DNA of 9,979 nt from the NCBI GenBank assembly GCA_012518745.1, contig JAAYRM010000012.1, positions 1 through 9,979 on the forward strand. Direction: 5' to 3'. The translations under genes and the position numbers were made by a program. Positions 1 through 6,609 of this stretch are shown here, in pieces. Each line of letters starts with the position of its first letter. Within the stretch, counting starts at the first letter, position 1. The DNA comes from Tissierellia bacterium (GTDB lineage: Bacteria > Bacillota > Clostridia > Tissierellales > Tepidimicrobiaceae). Under the pieces are notes generated by a model. The model was given only the letters and a program-made list of their open reading frames with translations. It was not told the DNA's origin and did no database searches.

Positions 1-762
1 AATAGTTGCATTGTTCTCTGTTTTTAAAAAAGATGAAACTCCTTTAAATATCAGCATACTGCGTACTCCTCTATCCTCATATTCAATGGTTAAATAGTTA
101 GATACATTGGTTTTTTTCTTAGGAGCTGCTAATGAAAATCCCCCAAGCAATACCATTCTTGTGGCTGTTAATCTTTGAGTAATCTGCTCTTGATGCATTA
201 TCTCATTATTAATTATTGATGAAATTGGAATTTCAAATTGTTTTCTTATAATTACAAATTCTAACTTATCAGGATATACATTTAATGTCCCTTGAGCTTC
301 ATTAGTAAGATTTTCATGACCACCGTAATACATACAAGGTACAGAAGCTAACTGGCTTTTGATCTTTTCAGCATAGCTTTTATATTTTCCCATAATTGCT
401 TTTTCATTTTCAGTACCAGGATTAGCTTCATATTCATAACTATTTCTAAGAAAAGATTCTATCATATCAATATTTTCATTATTTATATTCCAATCATATT
501 GTTGTATTCTAGATTTCAACTCTGATTTTATATGGATAAATGAATATAACCCATTAATATCCTTAATTTTGACTTCAATACTCTCGCCCTTTCCTGATTT
601 TGCACTTTTTTCACCATCTATTAATATAGTATATTCGTTATTATCAAACATAATATTTTGCAACGTAAATTTATTGGACTTCTGTATATTCTTAATCAAA
701 TTATCCTTTGTCTCTTCTATAGGAAAATCAATATTTATATTCTTTTTTTCTGACTTAGCCAA
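1..762 (-). CDS. Bacterial PH-like domain protein, C-terminus beyond window
   Basis: Seen: an open frame of 254 codons runs without a stop from a TTG at 760-762 to the left edge, so the C-terminus is missing. The start has a strong ribosome binding site (AAGGGGTGG, just upstream). An in-frame GTG at 769-771 is a poorer alternative because it lies inside that site. Residues 1-115 are lysine/asparagine-rich and hold several predicted beta strands; 118-145 look helical. Residues 155-250 resemble the bacterial PH/GRAM-like fold: a start like GTLNVYPDKLEFV, then TQRLTATRMVLLGGFSLAAP, a KKK patch, and YLTIEYED. That last combination is typical of small PH-like domain proteins of Firmicutes, often of unknown role. 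There is no signal peptide or membrane segment, so it is probably cytoplasmic. It is separated by 151 AT-rich bases from the Cas3 remnant and shows no functional link to it. The domain is fairly secure; the function is unknown. Confidence 0.72.
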   Translation of the reverse strand, partial: MAKSEKKNINIDFPIEETKDNLIKNIQKSNKFTLQNIMFDNNEYTILIDGEKSAKSGKGESIEVKIKDINGLYSFIHIKSELKSRIQQYDWNINNENIDMIESFLRNSYEYEANPGTENEKAIMGKYKSYAEKIKSQLASVPCMYYGGHENLTNEAQGTLNVYPDKLEFVIIRKQFEIPISSIINNEIMHQEQITQRLTATRMVLLGGFSLAAPKKKTNVSNYLTIEYEDRGVRSMLIFKGVSSFLKTENNATI

Positions 763-877
763 ACAAACCACCCCTTTATCCACTAATGAATAGTATTCTA
801 CTGGTTCGTAACAACCAATTATTTAAATATAAGTATACTAAATAATTATAAATAATTAAAGTAATATTATTTTCTTC

Positions 878-928
878 TCATGCACTGCTTACAACAATTA
901 GGTTCTAATTACTCTAAGCAATGCATGA
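878..928. repeat. 51-nt imperfect inverted repeat / hairpin at the end of the Cas3 remnant
   Basis: Outer arms 878-891 and 915-928 pair at 13 of 14 positions (CATGCACTGCTTA against TAAGCAATGCATG, with one mismatch at 885/921). A second stem pairs 896-901 with 905-910 around a 3-nt loop. The element overlaps the stop codon of the Cas3 remnant at 914-916. Neither side has a clean T-tract, so a simple intrinsic terminator is not obvious. It could be a weak terminator, a REP/MITE-like element, or an end of a lost mobile element. Only one copy is present in the window. Confidence 0.5.
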
Positions 929-1948
929 ATTATATTTGTTTAAAGTTCCTGAAACCCTTGATTTAATAACACAAACTGCACCCATCACTATTATGACACG
1001 TTCCCCTACTGGCATATCCAATTTATATGTACCTTTATCATGTATTAGGGAGAATTCATATATCTCATTAGCAAGGTTTGTTCTTATAATATCTAGTTCC
1101 GATTTATTGGGGTTTTCATTAAAACCCTGATAAAGGTTTTCTATTTTATCTCCTACATCGCTCCATATCTTATTTATTTCCCCTTGTGAGTATAGTTTGT
1201 CCTTATCACCTTTATAGTAATTAGATGAATCATATATATCTGCATCTTTTAATATGGAAAGTAATAATCTTATTAGGGCTCCATAATAGAAATTCAAAGA
1301 TTTATTTCTACGTATATTATTCTGCCTATCCGAATTAGATTCAGTATCAGATAATAAGGTTTTTATGTTTTCATGAACATTAACAAACTCCTTAAATCCT
1401 TCATAATAGAGATCATAAACAGATTTACCACCGACCTTAATGTACTTCTCATTTAATAGATTTAAGAACATTAAGTTTTCATCAATAAAATTATCCTTAT
1501 CCCCCATGTTTAAATCCAATCTTAGTCCTGTCCTATAGTTAAAATCCTTATCTATTATGTCATATAGTCCATGATGGGCTAATATGGGATATTGTAATAT
1601 TTCTCTGTAAAGATCCCAATTACTCTTTTTAATCTTGTTTTTCTCCAGTACAATATCCATGCTATAATCCCTATATACCTTATCAGCTATATATTCGATT
1701 ATAATTCCCCCAGCAGAAGAATGGACAACCCTTCCACTATAATTTCCTCTTATATAGGATTGAAATTTATTGCTCACCTTTCCGAAGTCATGGAGTAACC
1801 CTATCAACTGACAAGAACTTTTCATTTTGACCAAATCCCCTATAACCCTAGAATAATTAGCAACACTTAGTAGATGATCTAATAGTGGTTGGCTCCTCTC
1901 CGGTTTCATTACATCATAATGAGCCAAAAGCTCTTTATAATTATTCAT
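914..1948 (-). CDS. cas3: CRISPR-associated Cas3, HD-nuclease half only (truncated before the helicase)
   Basis: Seen: 344 residues. HD-nuclease motifs are in order: H25 (DHLLSVANYSR), H53-D54 with K57 (GLLHDFGK), H76 (VVHSSAGG) and H125-H126 (ILAHHG). Later comes LLLSILKDADIYD, the usual ‘DADRLDT’-like segment of Cas3, then a linker with IRTNLANEIYEF and a strand leading to M312-PVG. In complete type I Cas3 this strand runs into the Walker A motif (P-x-G-x-G-K-T) of the SF2 helicase. Here MPVG is followed by 29 unrelated residues and a stop, so all helicase motifs are missing. Family knowledge: HD cuts and degrades the ssDNA unwound by the helicase. Inference: a truncated remnant rather than a natural stand-alone Cas3'', although the HD residues are intact. 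The start has AAAGGATT about 7 nt upstream and its own promoter. No other cas gene is nearby. Confidence 0.8.
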   Translation of the reverse strand: MNNYKELLAHYDVMKPERSQPLLDHLLSVANYSRVIGDLVKMKSSCQLIGLLHDFGKVSNKFQSYIRGNYSGRVVHSSAGGIIIEYIADKVYRDYSMDIVLEKNKIKKSNWDLYREILQYPILAHHGLYDIIDKDFNYRTGLRLDLNMGDKDNFIDENLMFLNLLNEKYIKVGGKSVYDLYYEGFKEFVNVHENIKTLLSDTESNSDRQNNIRRNKSLNFYYGALIRLLLSILKDADIYDSSNYYKGDKDKLYSQGEINKIWSDVGDKIENLYQGFNENPNKSELDIIRTNLANEIYEFSLIHDKGTYKLDMPVGERVIIVMGAVCVIKSRVSGTLNKYNSCIA

Positions 1949-1985
1949 AGCATAATCCTTTGATTTCCAAATATGGTATAATTAG

Positions 1986-2014
1986 ATTGTACCATGTAGT
2001 CAGAAAATTCACAA
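1986..2014 (-). promoter_or_regulatory. Putative sigma-A promoter of the Cas3 remnant
   Basis: On the minus strand, TTGTGA (2009-2014, 4 of 6 to consensus) and TACAAT (1986-1991, 5 of 6) are separated by exactly 17 bases. They lie about 40 bases upstream of the start codon and beyond the recR terminator, so this gene can be expressed on its own and not as part of a cas operon. Confidence 0.5.
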
Positions 2015-2040
2015 ATACTAGAGCCCATTAGAAAATATCC

Positions 2041-2089
2041 TCAATAAAACAAAGGATTAGCACACCTTTGTATAAGGCTTGCTAATCCT
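2041..2089 (-). terminator. Intrinsic terminator after recR
   Basis: A 10-bp perfect stem pairs 2053-2062 (AGGATTAGCA) with 2080-2089, continued after a 2x2 mismatch by 2065-2068 pairing with 2074-2077. Read on the minus strand, the stem is followed by TTGTTTTATTGA, a T-rich tail. The position, about 55 bases past the recR stop, fits termination of dnaX-ybaB-recR. Confidence 0.75.
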
Positions 2090-2144
2090 ATTCCCATGAT
2101 TATTTCCTCCCGGTATTCCCCTATGCAGATAGGTAAATCCCTGT

Positions 2145-2744
2145 CTACAATTCCCTCCTATTCTCCAAAGCTCGGCTAAGCGTTATCTCATCGAAGTATT
2201 CTAAATCCCCTCCCACAGGTATACCGTGGGCTATCCTCGTAGTCTTTACATTCAATGGTTTCAATAACTTTGCTATATATAAGGCCGTGGCTTCACCTTC
2301 AACGGTAGGATTTATAGCCAATATAACTTCCTTAACCTCGTCATCGGATATCCTATTTAATAATTCCCTTATGCTTATCTCATTGGGCCCTATATTCTCC
2401 ATTGGAGATATGGTGCCATGGAGAACATGATACAACCCCTTATATTCGCGGGTCTTTTCCATAGCTATAATATCCTTAGCACCCTCGACAACGCATATTA
2501 CATCCTTATCCCTTCTATTATCCCTGCATATATGGCAAGGATCCTCATCCGTTAGATTGCAACATATGCTACAATAATGTACCTTTTGCTTTGCATCCGT
2601 AATTGCTATAGCCAGTTCCTCCGCTTCTGCAGAATCCATATCTAATATATGGAAGGATAGCCTCTGGGCAGTTTTCCTCCCTATGCCGGGAAGCTTGGAG
2701 AGCTGTTCAATTAGGTTTGCAATGGGTAGCGCATAATAATCCAT
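2145..2744 (-). CDS. recR: Recombination mediator protein RecR
   Basis: RecR works with RecO (and RecF) to load RecA onto SSB-coated ssDNA in gap repair. The 199-residue length is normal for the family. Seen in order: an N-terminal helix-hairpin-helix (LPGIGRKTAQRL, 18-29); a zinc finger with C58, C61, C70 and C73; a TOPRIM domain starting VICVVEGAKD, with E87 as the conserved acidic residue; HGTISPMENIGP and the NPTVEGEATA and ARGIPVG-like (RIAHGIPVGG) segments that mark RecR; and a C-terminal leucine-rich tail. It is the last gene of the dnaX-ybaB-recR group, 17 bases after ybaB, followed by a terminator. The bofA/yaaL-type gene often found after recR in Bacillus is absent here. Confidence 0.97.
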   Translation of the reverse strand: MDYYALPIANLIEQLSKLPGIGRKTAQRLSFHILDMDSAEAEELAIAITDAKQKVHYCSICCNLTDEDPCHICRDNRRDKDVICVVEGAKDIIAMEKTREYKGLYHVLHGTISPMENIGPNEISIRELLNRISDDEVKEVILAINPTVEGEATALYIAKLLKPLNVKTTRIAHGIPVGGDLEYFDEITLSRALENRREL

Positions 2745-2761
2745 CTACATCAGCCTTTCAA

Positions 2762-3100
2762 TTAGAACAATCCTGGTATATTCATTCCCCCGGTTAGTTT
2801 GCCCATTTCCTTTGCCATCATATCTTCAGCTTCTCGCAAAGCTTCATTTACTGCTGCCAATACCAGGTCCTCGAGCATTTCAACATCATCGGGGTCGACT
2901 ACAGATTCATCTATCGTAATATCCAAAAGTTCTTTCTTACCATTGACCTTTGCGGTAACTGCTCCTCCCCCTGCACTTGCCTCTACCTCGGTCTCCTCGA
3001 GCTGTTTCTGCACCCCTTCCATCTGCTTCTGAACCTTCTGCATCTGCTTCATCATATTCCCCATATTTCCACCCATTCCTGGGAATCTACCTCTTGCCAT
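2762..3100 (-). CDS. ybaB: YbaB/EbfC family nucleoid-associated protein
   Basis: A 112-residue protein of the YbaB/EbfC family: small dimeric DNA-binding proteins with a tweezer-like fold, conserved between dnaX and recR in most bacteria and linked to nucleoid organisation. Seen: a glycine/methionine-rich N-terminus (MARGRFPGMGGNMGNMMKQM), a long helix of KQMQKVQKQMEGVQKQLEE, then the family core VTAKVNGKKELLDITIDESV, and a C-terminal helix (LVLAAVNEALREAEDMMAKEMG) ending in GGMNIPGLF. The start has AGAGAGGTGG at good spacing. It lies 20 bases after the dnaX stop and 17 bases before recR, so the three are almost certainly co-transcribed. The precise cellular role is not settled even in model species. 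Confidence 0.96.
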   Translation of the reverse strand: MARGRFPGMGGNMGNMMKQMQKVQKQMEGVQKQLEETEVEASAGGGAVTAKVNGKKELLDITIDESVVDPDDVEMLEDLVLAAVNEALREAEDMMAKEMGKLTGGMNIPGLF

Positions 3101-3120
3101 TATAAATCCACCTCTCTATA

Positions 3121-4731
3121 TTATTCCTTTATTTTTACTATATCATCTCCAAAAAAATCTATTATTTCTTGGATTTCATCTGTACCATCCTCGTCATTAC
3201 ATTTTGTCTCTTCATCACTCATTATGAAGCGGAGACGTATCTTGCTTTTGAAATAGGATGAGAGGATTTTCTCTGCGGTCTCCTTATTATCTGGACGATC
3301 TATGGCCTCCTTATGGATCCCATATCCATCCTCATATCCAATGCAAAGGGTATCATTTACAAACGATACCAATTTCCCCTCCCTCAGTAGGGCCTTGATT
3401 CTGACATTCTCCGCCCGTATTATATTTAGCACCTTAGCCCATTCACCCCTGATTGTACTAAGGTTTAGATCTTTGCTACCATCCATCGTTTGTATAGGTT
3501 TTTTCGTTTGTACAGGCTCCTTCTTCTGTCGCTCCCTATTAGCCACAGCCCCTATAGTCTGCTCGGTTTTCGTAGTCTTCGGTATATTTAATTGCCCGCC
3601 GCCTATGGCCTGTTCGAGTTGTGCTATCCTAGCTTCCATATCGTTTTTCGTGTCTAAGTTTACCATTCTTATTATGGCCATTTCAAGTATAATCCTTGGT
3701 TGGGTTGCCCATTTGGCCTGTTTTTCGCTTGCATTCAATATGTCTAGAACCCTCAATATGAATTCTAAGCTGATATCCTCTGCCTGCTTCATATATGCCT
3801 CGACTATCCCATCATCCATATCTATTATATCCGCATAGCTCTTAGAGGATTTACCTATCAATAGGTTTCTAAAATGATATATTAGATCTTTGATGAGTTG
3901 ATTTATATCCTTGCCATCCTGGATTATCTCATCCACTTTATGCAACGGTTTTTCTGCCCTGCCACCTATGATATCATCTACTATGGAGAACAATATATCC
4001 GTACTCGTTATGCCTAGGACATCCAACGCATCCTCATAGGTCAATCTCTCCTTATAGGATATGCATTGATCAAGCAGGCTTAATGCATCCCTCATCGCGC
4101 CATCGGAATTACGAGCTATGAGCGACAGGGCTCCTGGCTCCGCATATATATCTAGTTCATCACATATACTTCGCATGTTCTCAATCATATCCTTGGAACT
4201 CAGCCTTTTGAAATCAAACCTTTGGCATCTGGATAGGATGGTCTGTGGCAGCCTCTGTGGTTCCGTGGTAGCCAATATGAATATTAAATGCTTCGGGGGC
4301 TCTTCCAATGTTTTAAGGAGTGCATTAAAAGATTCCCTTGTAAGCATATGTACCTCATCTATTATATATATCTTATATCTGGTGCTAGATGGGGGATATA
4401 CCACCTTTTCCCTTAGCTCCCTAATATCCTCTATCCCTCTGTTGCTCGCGGCATCCATCTCTATAACGTCCATTATGGATTCATCCAATATACCCCTACA
4501 TATATCACATTTATTACATGGATTACCATCCTCCAAATCGGTACAATTAACAGCCCTAGAAAATATCTTGGCCGTCGAAGTTTTTCCGGTCCCCTTGGTG
4601 CCAGAAAATAGATATGCATGCCCGATATTTCCTTTTTTGATTTGATTTTTCAATATAATAGTTATATGGTTTTGTCCTAATACCTCATCAAATGTCTTAG
4701 GTCTATATTGTCTATATAGTGCTTGGTACAT
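3121..4731 (-). CDS. dnaX: DNA polymerase III subunit gamma/tau
   Basis: The ATPase core of the clamp loader, which opens and places the beta clamp and ties together the replicative polymerases. At 536 residues it has a typical Firmicutes length. Seen: the start MYQALYRQYRPKTFDEVLGQ; Walker A GTKGTGKT (44-51); a zinc module with C63, C72, C75 and C78; Walker B IIDEVH (DEVH 125-128); sensor 1 LATTEP (about 153-158); the SRC arginine-finger motif at 167-169; then the helical collar domain III up to about 365. A low-complexity linker follows (about 375-420, rich in K, Q and T), then a C-terminal domain (SEWAKVL-like GEWAKVLNIIRAENVRIKALL) that fits the DnaX C-terminal part. The start has GAGGATG upstream and a promoter with an extended -10. 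I see no A-rich slippery site for programmed frameshifting, so one product is expected. Confidence 0.97.
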   Translation of the reverse strand: MYQALYRQYRPKTFDEVLGQNHITIILKNQIKKGNIGHAYLFSGTKGTGKTSTAKIFSRAVNCTDLEDGNPCNKCDICRGILDESIMDVIEMDAASNRGIEDIRELREKVVYPPSSTRYKIYIIDEVHMLTRESFNALLKTLEEPPKHLIFILATTEPQRLPQTILSRCQRFDFKRLSSKDMIENMRSICDELDIYAEPGALSLIARNSDGAMRDALSLLDQCISYKERLTYEDALDVLGITSTDILFSIVDDIIGGRAEKPLHKVDEIIQDGKDINQLIKDLIYHFRNLLIGKSSKSYADIIDMDDGIVEAYMKQAEDISLEFILRVLDILNASEKQAKWATQPRIILEMAIIRMVNLDTKNDMEARIAQLEQAIGGGQLNIPKTTKTEQTIGAVANRERQKKEPVQTKKPIQTMDGSKDLNLSTIRGEWAKVLNIIRAENVRIKALLREGKLVSFVNDTLCIGYEDGYGIHKEAIDRPDNKETAEKILSSYFKSKIRLRFIMSDEETKCNDEDGTDEIQEIIDFFGDDIVKIKE

Positions 4732-4761
4732 TTTATCATCCTCGTATTCCTTTATATATAT

Positions 4762-4792
4762 ATTATATCAGAAGCGGGAAATATTTACACAA
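4762..4792 (-). promoter_or_regulatory. Putative promoter of the dnaX-ybaB-recR operon
   Basis: On the minus strand, a perfect TATAAT (4762-4767) is preceded by TGA, making an extended -10 (TGATATAAT, 4762-4770). A poor -35 candidate, TTGTGT at 4787-4792, lies 19 bases away. It sits 31 bases upstream of the dnaX start codon. Extended -10 promoters tolerate weak -35 elements. Confidence 0.55.
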
Positions 4793-4809
4793 ATTATTGT
4801 CGTTTCCGT

Positions 4810-4838
4810 TTCAATTTGCATCCGCAATCTGTTATAAT
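4810..4838 (+). promoter_or_regulatory. Putative promoter of the MurJ-like gene
   Basis: A perfect TATAAT at 4833-4838 is preceded by TGT, giving an extended -10 (TGTTATAAT). At 17-base spacing the -35 position reads TTCAAT (4810-4815), a 3-of-6 match. The start codon is 43 bases downstream. This promoter and the dnaX promoter are arranged back to back in a 150-base divergent region. Confidence 0.5.
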
Positions 4839-4881
4839 TCAATATGTATACAAATAATCCTGGTGGGAAGGTGTATATATT

Positions 4882-6417
4882 ATGGATTCTACGCTAAAAA
4901 GGGCAATCAGTACTTCGCGTTTCATAATACTAATGATCTTTTTTAATCAACTATTGGGCCTAACAAAGCAGATGTTAATTGCCTACAAGCTAGGAAGCGG
5001 TGCCGAAACAGATGCCTATTTTACTGCTATAATAGCCACCATCCTATTAGCTAATATAATAGGTGAGGCAATTAGCCTAGGTACGGAACCCATATTATCT
5101 AAGATTGAAAATAAGAAAGGCAAAGAGCATAAGCTAAATTATGTAAATAACTTGCTGCATATCGTCATTTTGCTTGCAATAGGTATATTGGTTTTACATT
5201 GGCTTTTATCACCTATAATTATTAAGATATTGGTAAGAGGCATTGAAGGGAAGAACCTACAAGATATGTTAAAGCTTGTTAGGGTTGGGCTACCCATGGG
5301 CCTATTCATCCTAATTAGGGCCATATTCATAGCATTTTTGCATAGTGAGGATTCCCCTAAATCGGAATTTAAATCCTGCTTATTTTATTATGCTGCATAC
5401 ATTTTATTCCTGACCTATTTTTCCCACCATGGTATCCATGGATTGATAATCACCGGGATAGTAGCATCGATCCTTCAGCTATGTTCAATAATACCTACTG
5501 CAGTTGCCAAGGGATATAGATATAAGGCTATTCTAAATTTTCAAAGCATTTATCTACGAGAGTTCTTTATTGCGCTATGGCCCGTGGTTCTGGGTACATC
5601 CATCAACATGATAAACGTTGCGGTAGACAAATCCTTTGCCTCTACATTGATTACGGGGAGTAAATCTTGGCTTAACTATTCCGATGTTATCATACATGTG
5701 GCCATTGGAATACTAGTGATGGGAATGATTATAATAGTAATTCCTGCACTTGGCAAGAGATTTGCCGGCAATGATATCACCTCATTGAAATCCTTAATGG
5801 ATAAGGGGATGCATATGGTAACATCGGTTGTATTACCGGCCATGATAGTAATAATAACCCTTGCAAACCCCATAGTTAAATTGTTATTCGAAAGGGGTAA
5901 GTTTGCCCCCGCAGATACCCTGATAACTTCCCAGGTTCTGATCCATTATGCATTAGGCTTGGTGGGTATAGCCATCATGTTGATCCTTATCAACTGCCAT
6001 TATGCTATCCATGATCCTATAACCTCAACAAAGTTTGTAACACTTGGGGTTATAATAAACTTCATATTAAATTGGATACTTATCAACCCCATGGCCGTTC
6101 ATGGATTAGCATTAGCTACTAGCCTATCCAATACATTAGTTGCAGCCTTATTGATATGGAATATCAATAAGGATACCCATATAGTGGATATGAAAAAGGT
6201 AGGAAAGGGATTATTAAGATTGTTTCCCATCTTAGTTACTATGGCCATAGTTCTACTATTGACCTATAATATATTGAATCTTATTCCATGGGAGAATACA
6301 ATAATGGATATGTTTCAATTGCTAATCTCCATTATAGCGGGAATCTTTATATATAGTAAGCTGGCCTTAAAAAATGAAAACAAGTTATTGAAAGTACATG
6401 AAAAAGGTGAGGCATAA
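4882..6417 (+). CDS. murJ: MVF-family (MurJ-like) lipid-linked oligosaccharide flippase
   Basis: A 511-residue polytopic membrane protein with roughly 14 hydrophobic helices. MurJ flips lipid II across the membrane for peptidoglycan synthesis. Family signs: GLTKQMLIAYKLGSGAETDAYF near the N-terminus (D44), IIGEAISLGTEPIL (E62), SWLNYSDVIIHVAIGILVMG near 262-280, IPALGKRFA, and LFERGKFAPADT, which matches ‘LFqyGkF...D’ of MviN/MurJ. Odd: by alignment from memory with E. coli MurJ, the cavity arginines R18, R24, R52 and R270 are here Q23, K29, A57 and V269. The substrate may therefore differ, for example another undecaprenyl-linked glycan, or this may be a divergent clade. The start has GGGAAGGTG 8 bases upstream. 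It stands alone, divergent from dnaX, with no clear terminator before the tRNA promoter. Fold and family are secure; lipid II specificity is not. Confidence 0.85.
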   Translation: MDSTLKRAISTSRFIILMIFFNQLLGLTKQMLIAYKLGSGAETDAYFTAIIATILLANIIGEAISLGTEPILSKIENKKGKEHKLNYVNNLLHIVILLAIGILVLHWLLSPIIIKILVRGIEGKNLQDMLKLVRVGLPMGLFILIRAIFIAFLHSEDSPKSEFKSCLFYYAAYILFLTYFSHHGIHGLIITGIVASILQLCSIIPTAVAKGYRYKAILNFQSIYLREFFIALWPVVLGTSINMINVAVDKSFASTLITGSKSWLNYSDVIIHVAIGILVMGMIIIVIPALGKRFAGNDITSLKSLMDKGMHMVTSVVLPAMIVIITLANPIVKLLFERGKFAPADTLITSQVLIHYALGLVGIAIMLILINCHYAIHDPITSTKFVTLGVIINFILNWILINPMAVHGLALATSLSNTLVAALLIWNINKDTHIVDMKKVGKGLLRLFPILVTMAIVLLLTYNILNLIPWENTIMDMFQLLISIIAGIFIYSKLALKNENKLLKVHEKGEA

Positions 6418-6434
6418 TCTTTTATCGTCAGCGG

Positions 6435-6463
6435 TTGACATTTATAATATTTTTCGGTATAAT
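6435..6463 (+). promoter_or_regulatory. Perfect-consensus sigma-A promoter of tRNA-Ser/SRP RNA
   Basis: TTGACA (6435-6440), a 17-base spacer and TATAAT (6458-6463): all 12 hexamer bases match consensus and the spacing is ideal. The start site would fall near 6470, about 38 bases before the tRNA. A very strong promoter suits stable RNA genes, and the SRP RNA 11 bases after the tRNA probably uses it too. Confidence 0.88.
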
Positions 6464-6507
6464 ATATCCCTGGAATAAAGAACTATTCAATTTCATAATG
6501 TATTCAC

Positions 6508-6598
6508 GGAGAGGTGGCCGAGCTGGCTGAAGGCGCTCGCCTGGAAAGCGGGTAAACGTGAAAGCGTTTCGAGGGTTCAAATCCCTCTCTCTCCGCCA
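6508..6598 (+). tRNA. tRNA-Ser (anticodon GGA)
   Basis: A 91-base class II tRNA with CCA encoded. The acceptor stem pairs GGAGAGG (6508-6514) with TCTCTCC, followed by discriminator G and CCA (6596-6598). The anticodon stem is CTCGC/GCGGG with loop CTGGAAA, and the anticodon GGA is at 6543-6545, reading UCC and UCU codons. The long variable arm and discriminator G fit serine. The T arm is GAGGG-TTCAAAT-CCCTC. It lies directly behind a perfect promoter and just before the SRP RNA. Confidence 0.97.
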
Positions 6599-6609
6599 TT
6601 TTAACTTTT

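Noticed and set aside
832..860. Possible promoter for the PH-like gene: TATACT with TTTAAT at 17-base spacing on the minus strand
   Set aside because: The -35 is only a 3-of-6 match and the region is so AT-rich that such matches are expected by chance.
938..955. GTTTAAAGTTCCTGAAAC, with GTTT...AAAC ends like a CRISPR repeat
   Set aside because: Only 18 bases long, one copy, no spacer-repeat pattern around it. It lies inside the unrelated tail of the Cas3 remnant.
3302..3838. 178-codon open frame on the plus strand opposite dnaX
   Set aside because: It is antisense to a certain gene, has no convincing binding site, and its protein is low-complexity Ser/Ile/Pro, as expected from the complementary strand.
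4118..4645. 175-codon plus-strand frame opposite the dnaX ATPase domain
   Set aside because: A shadow of the conserved dnaX reading frame; no family features.
3121..4731. Programmed frameshift in dnaX giving a short gamma form
   Set aside because: No A-rich slippery heptamer with a following hairpin was seen at the expected place. The only long homopolymer is a T-run (sense strand) near the very end of the gene.
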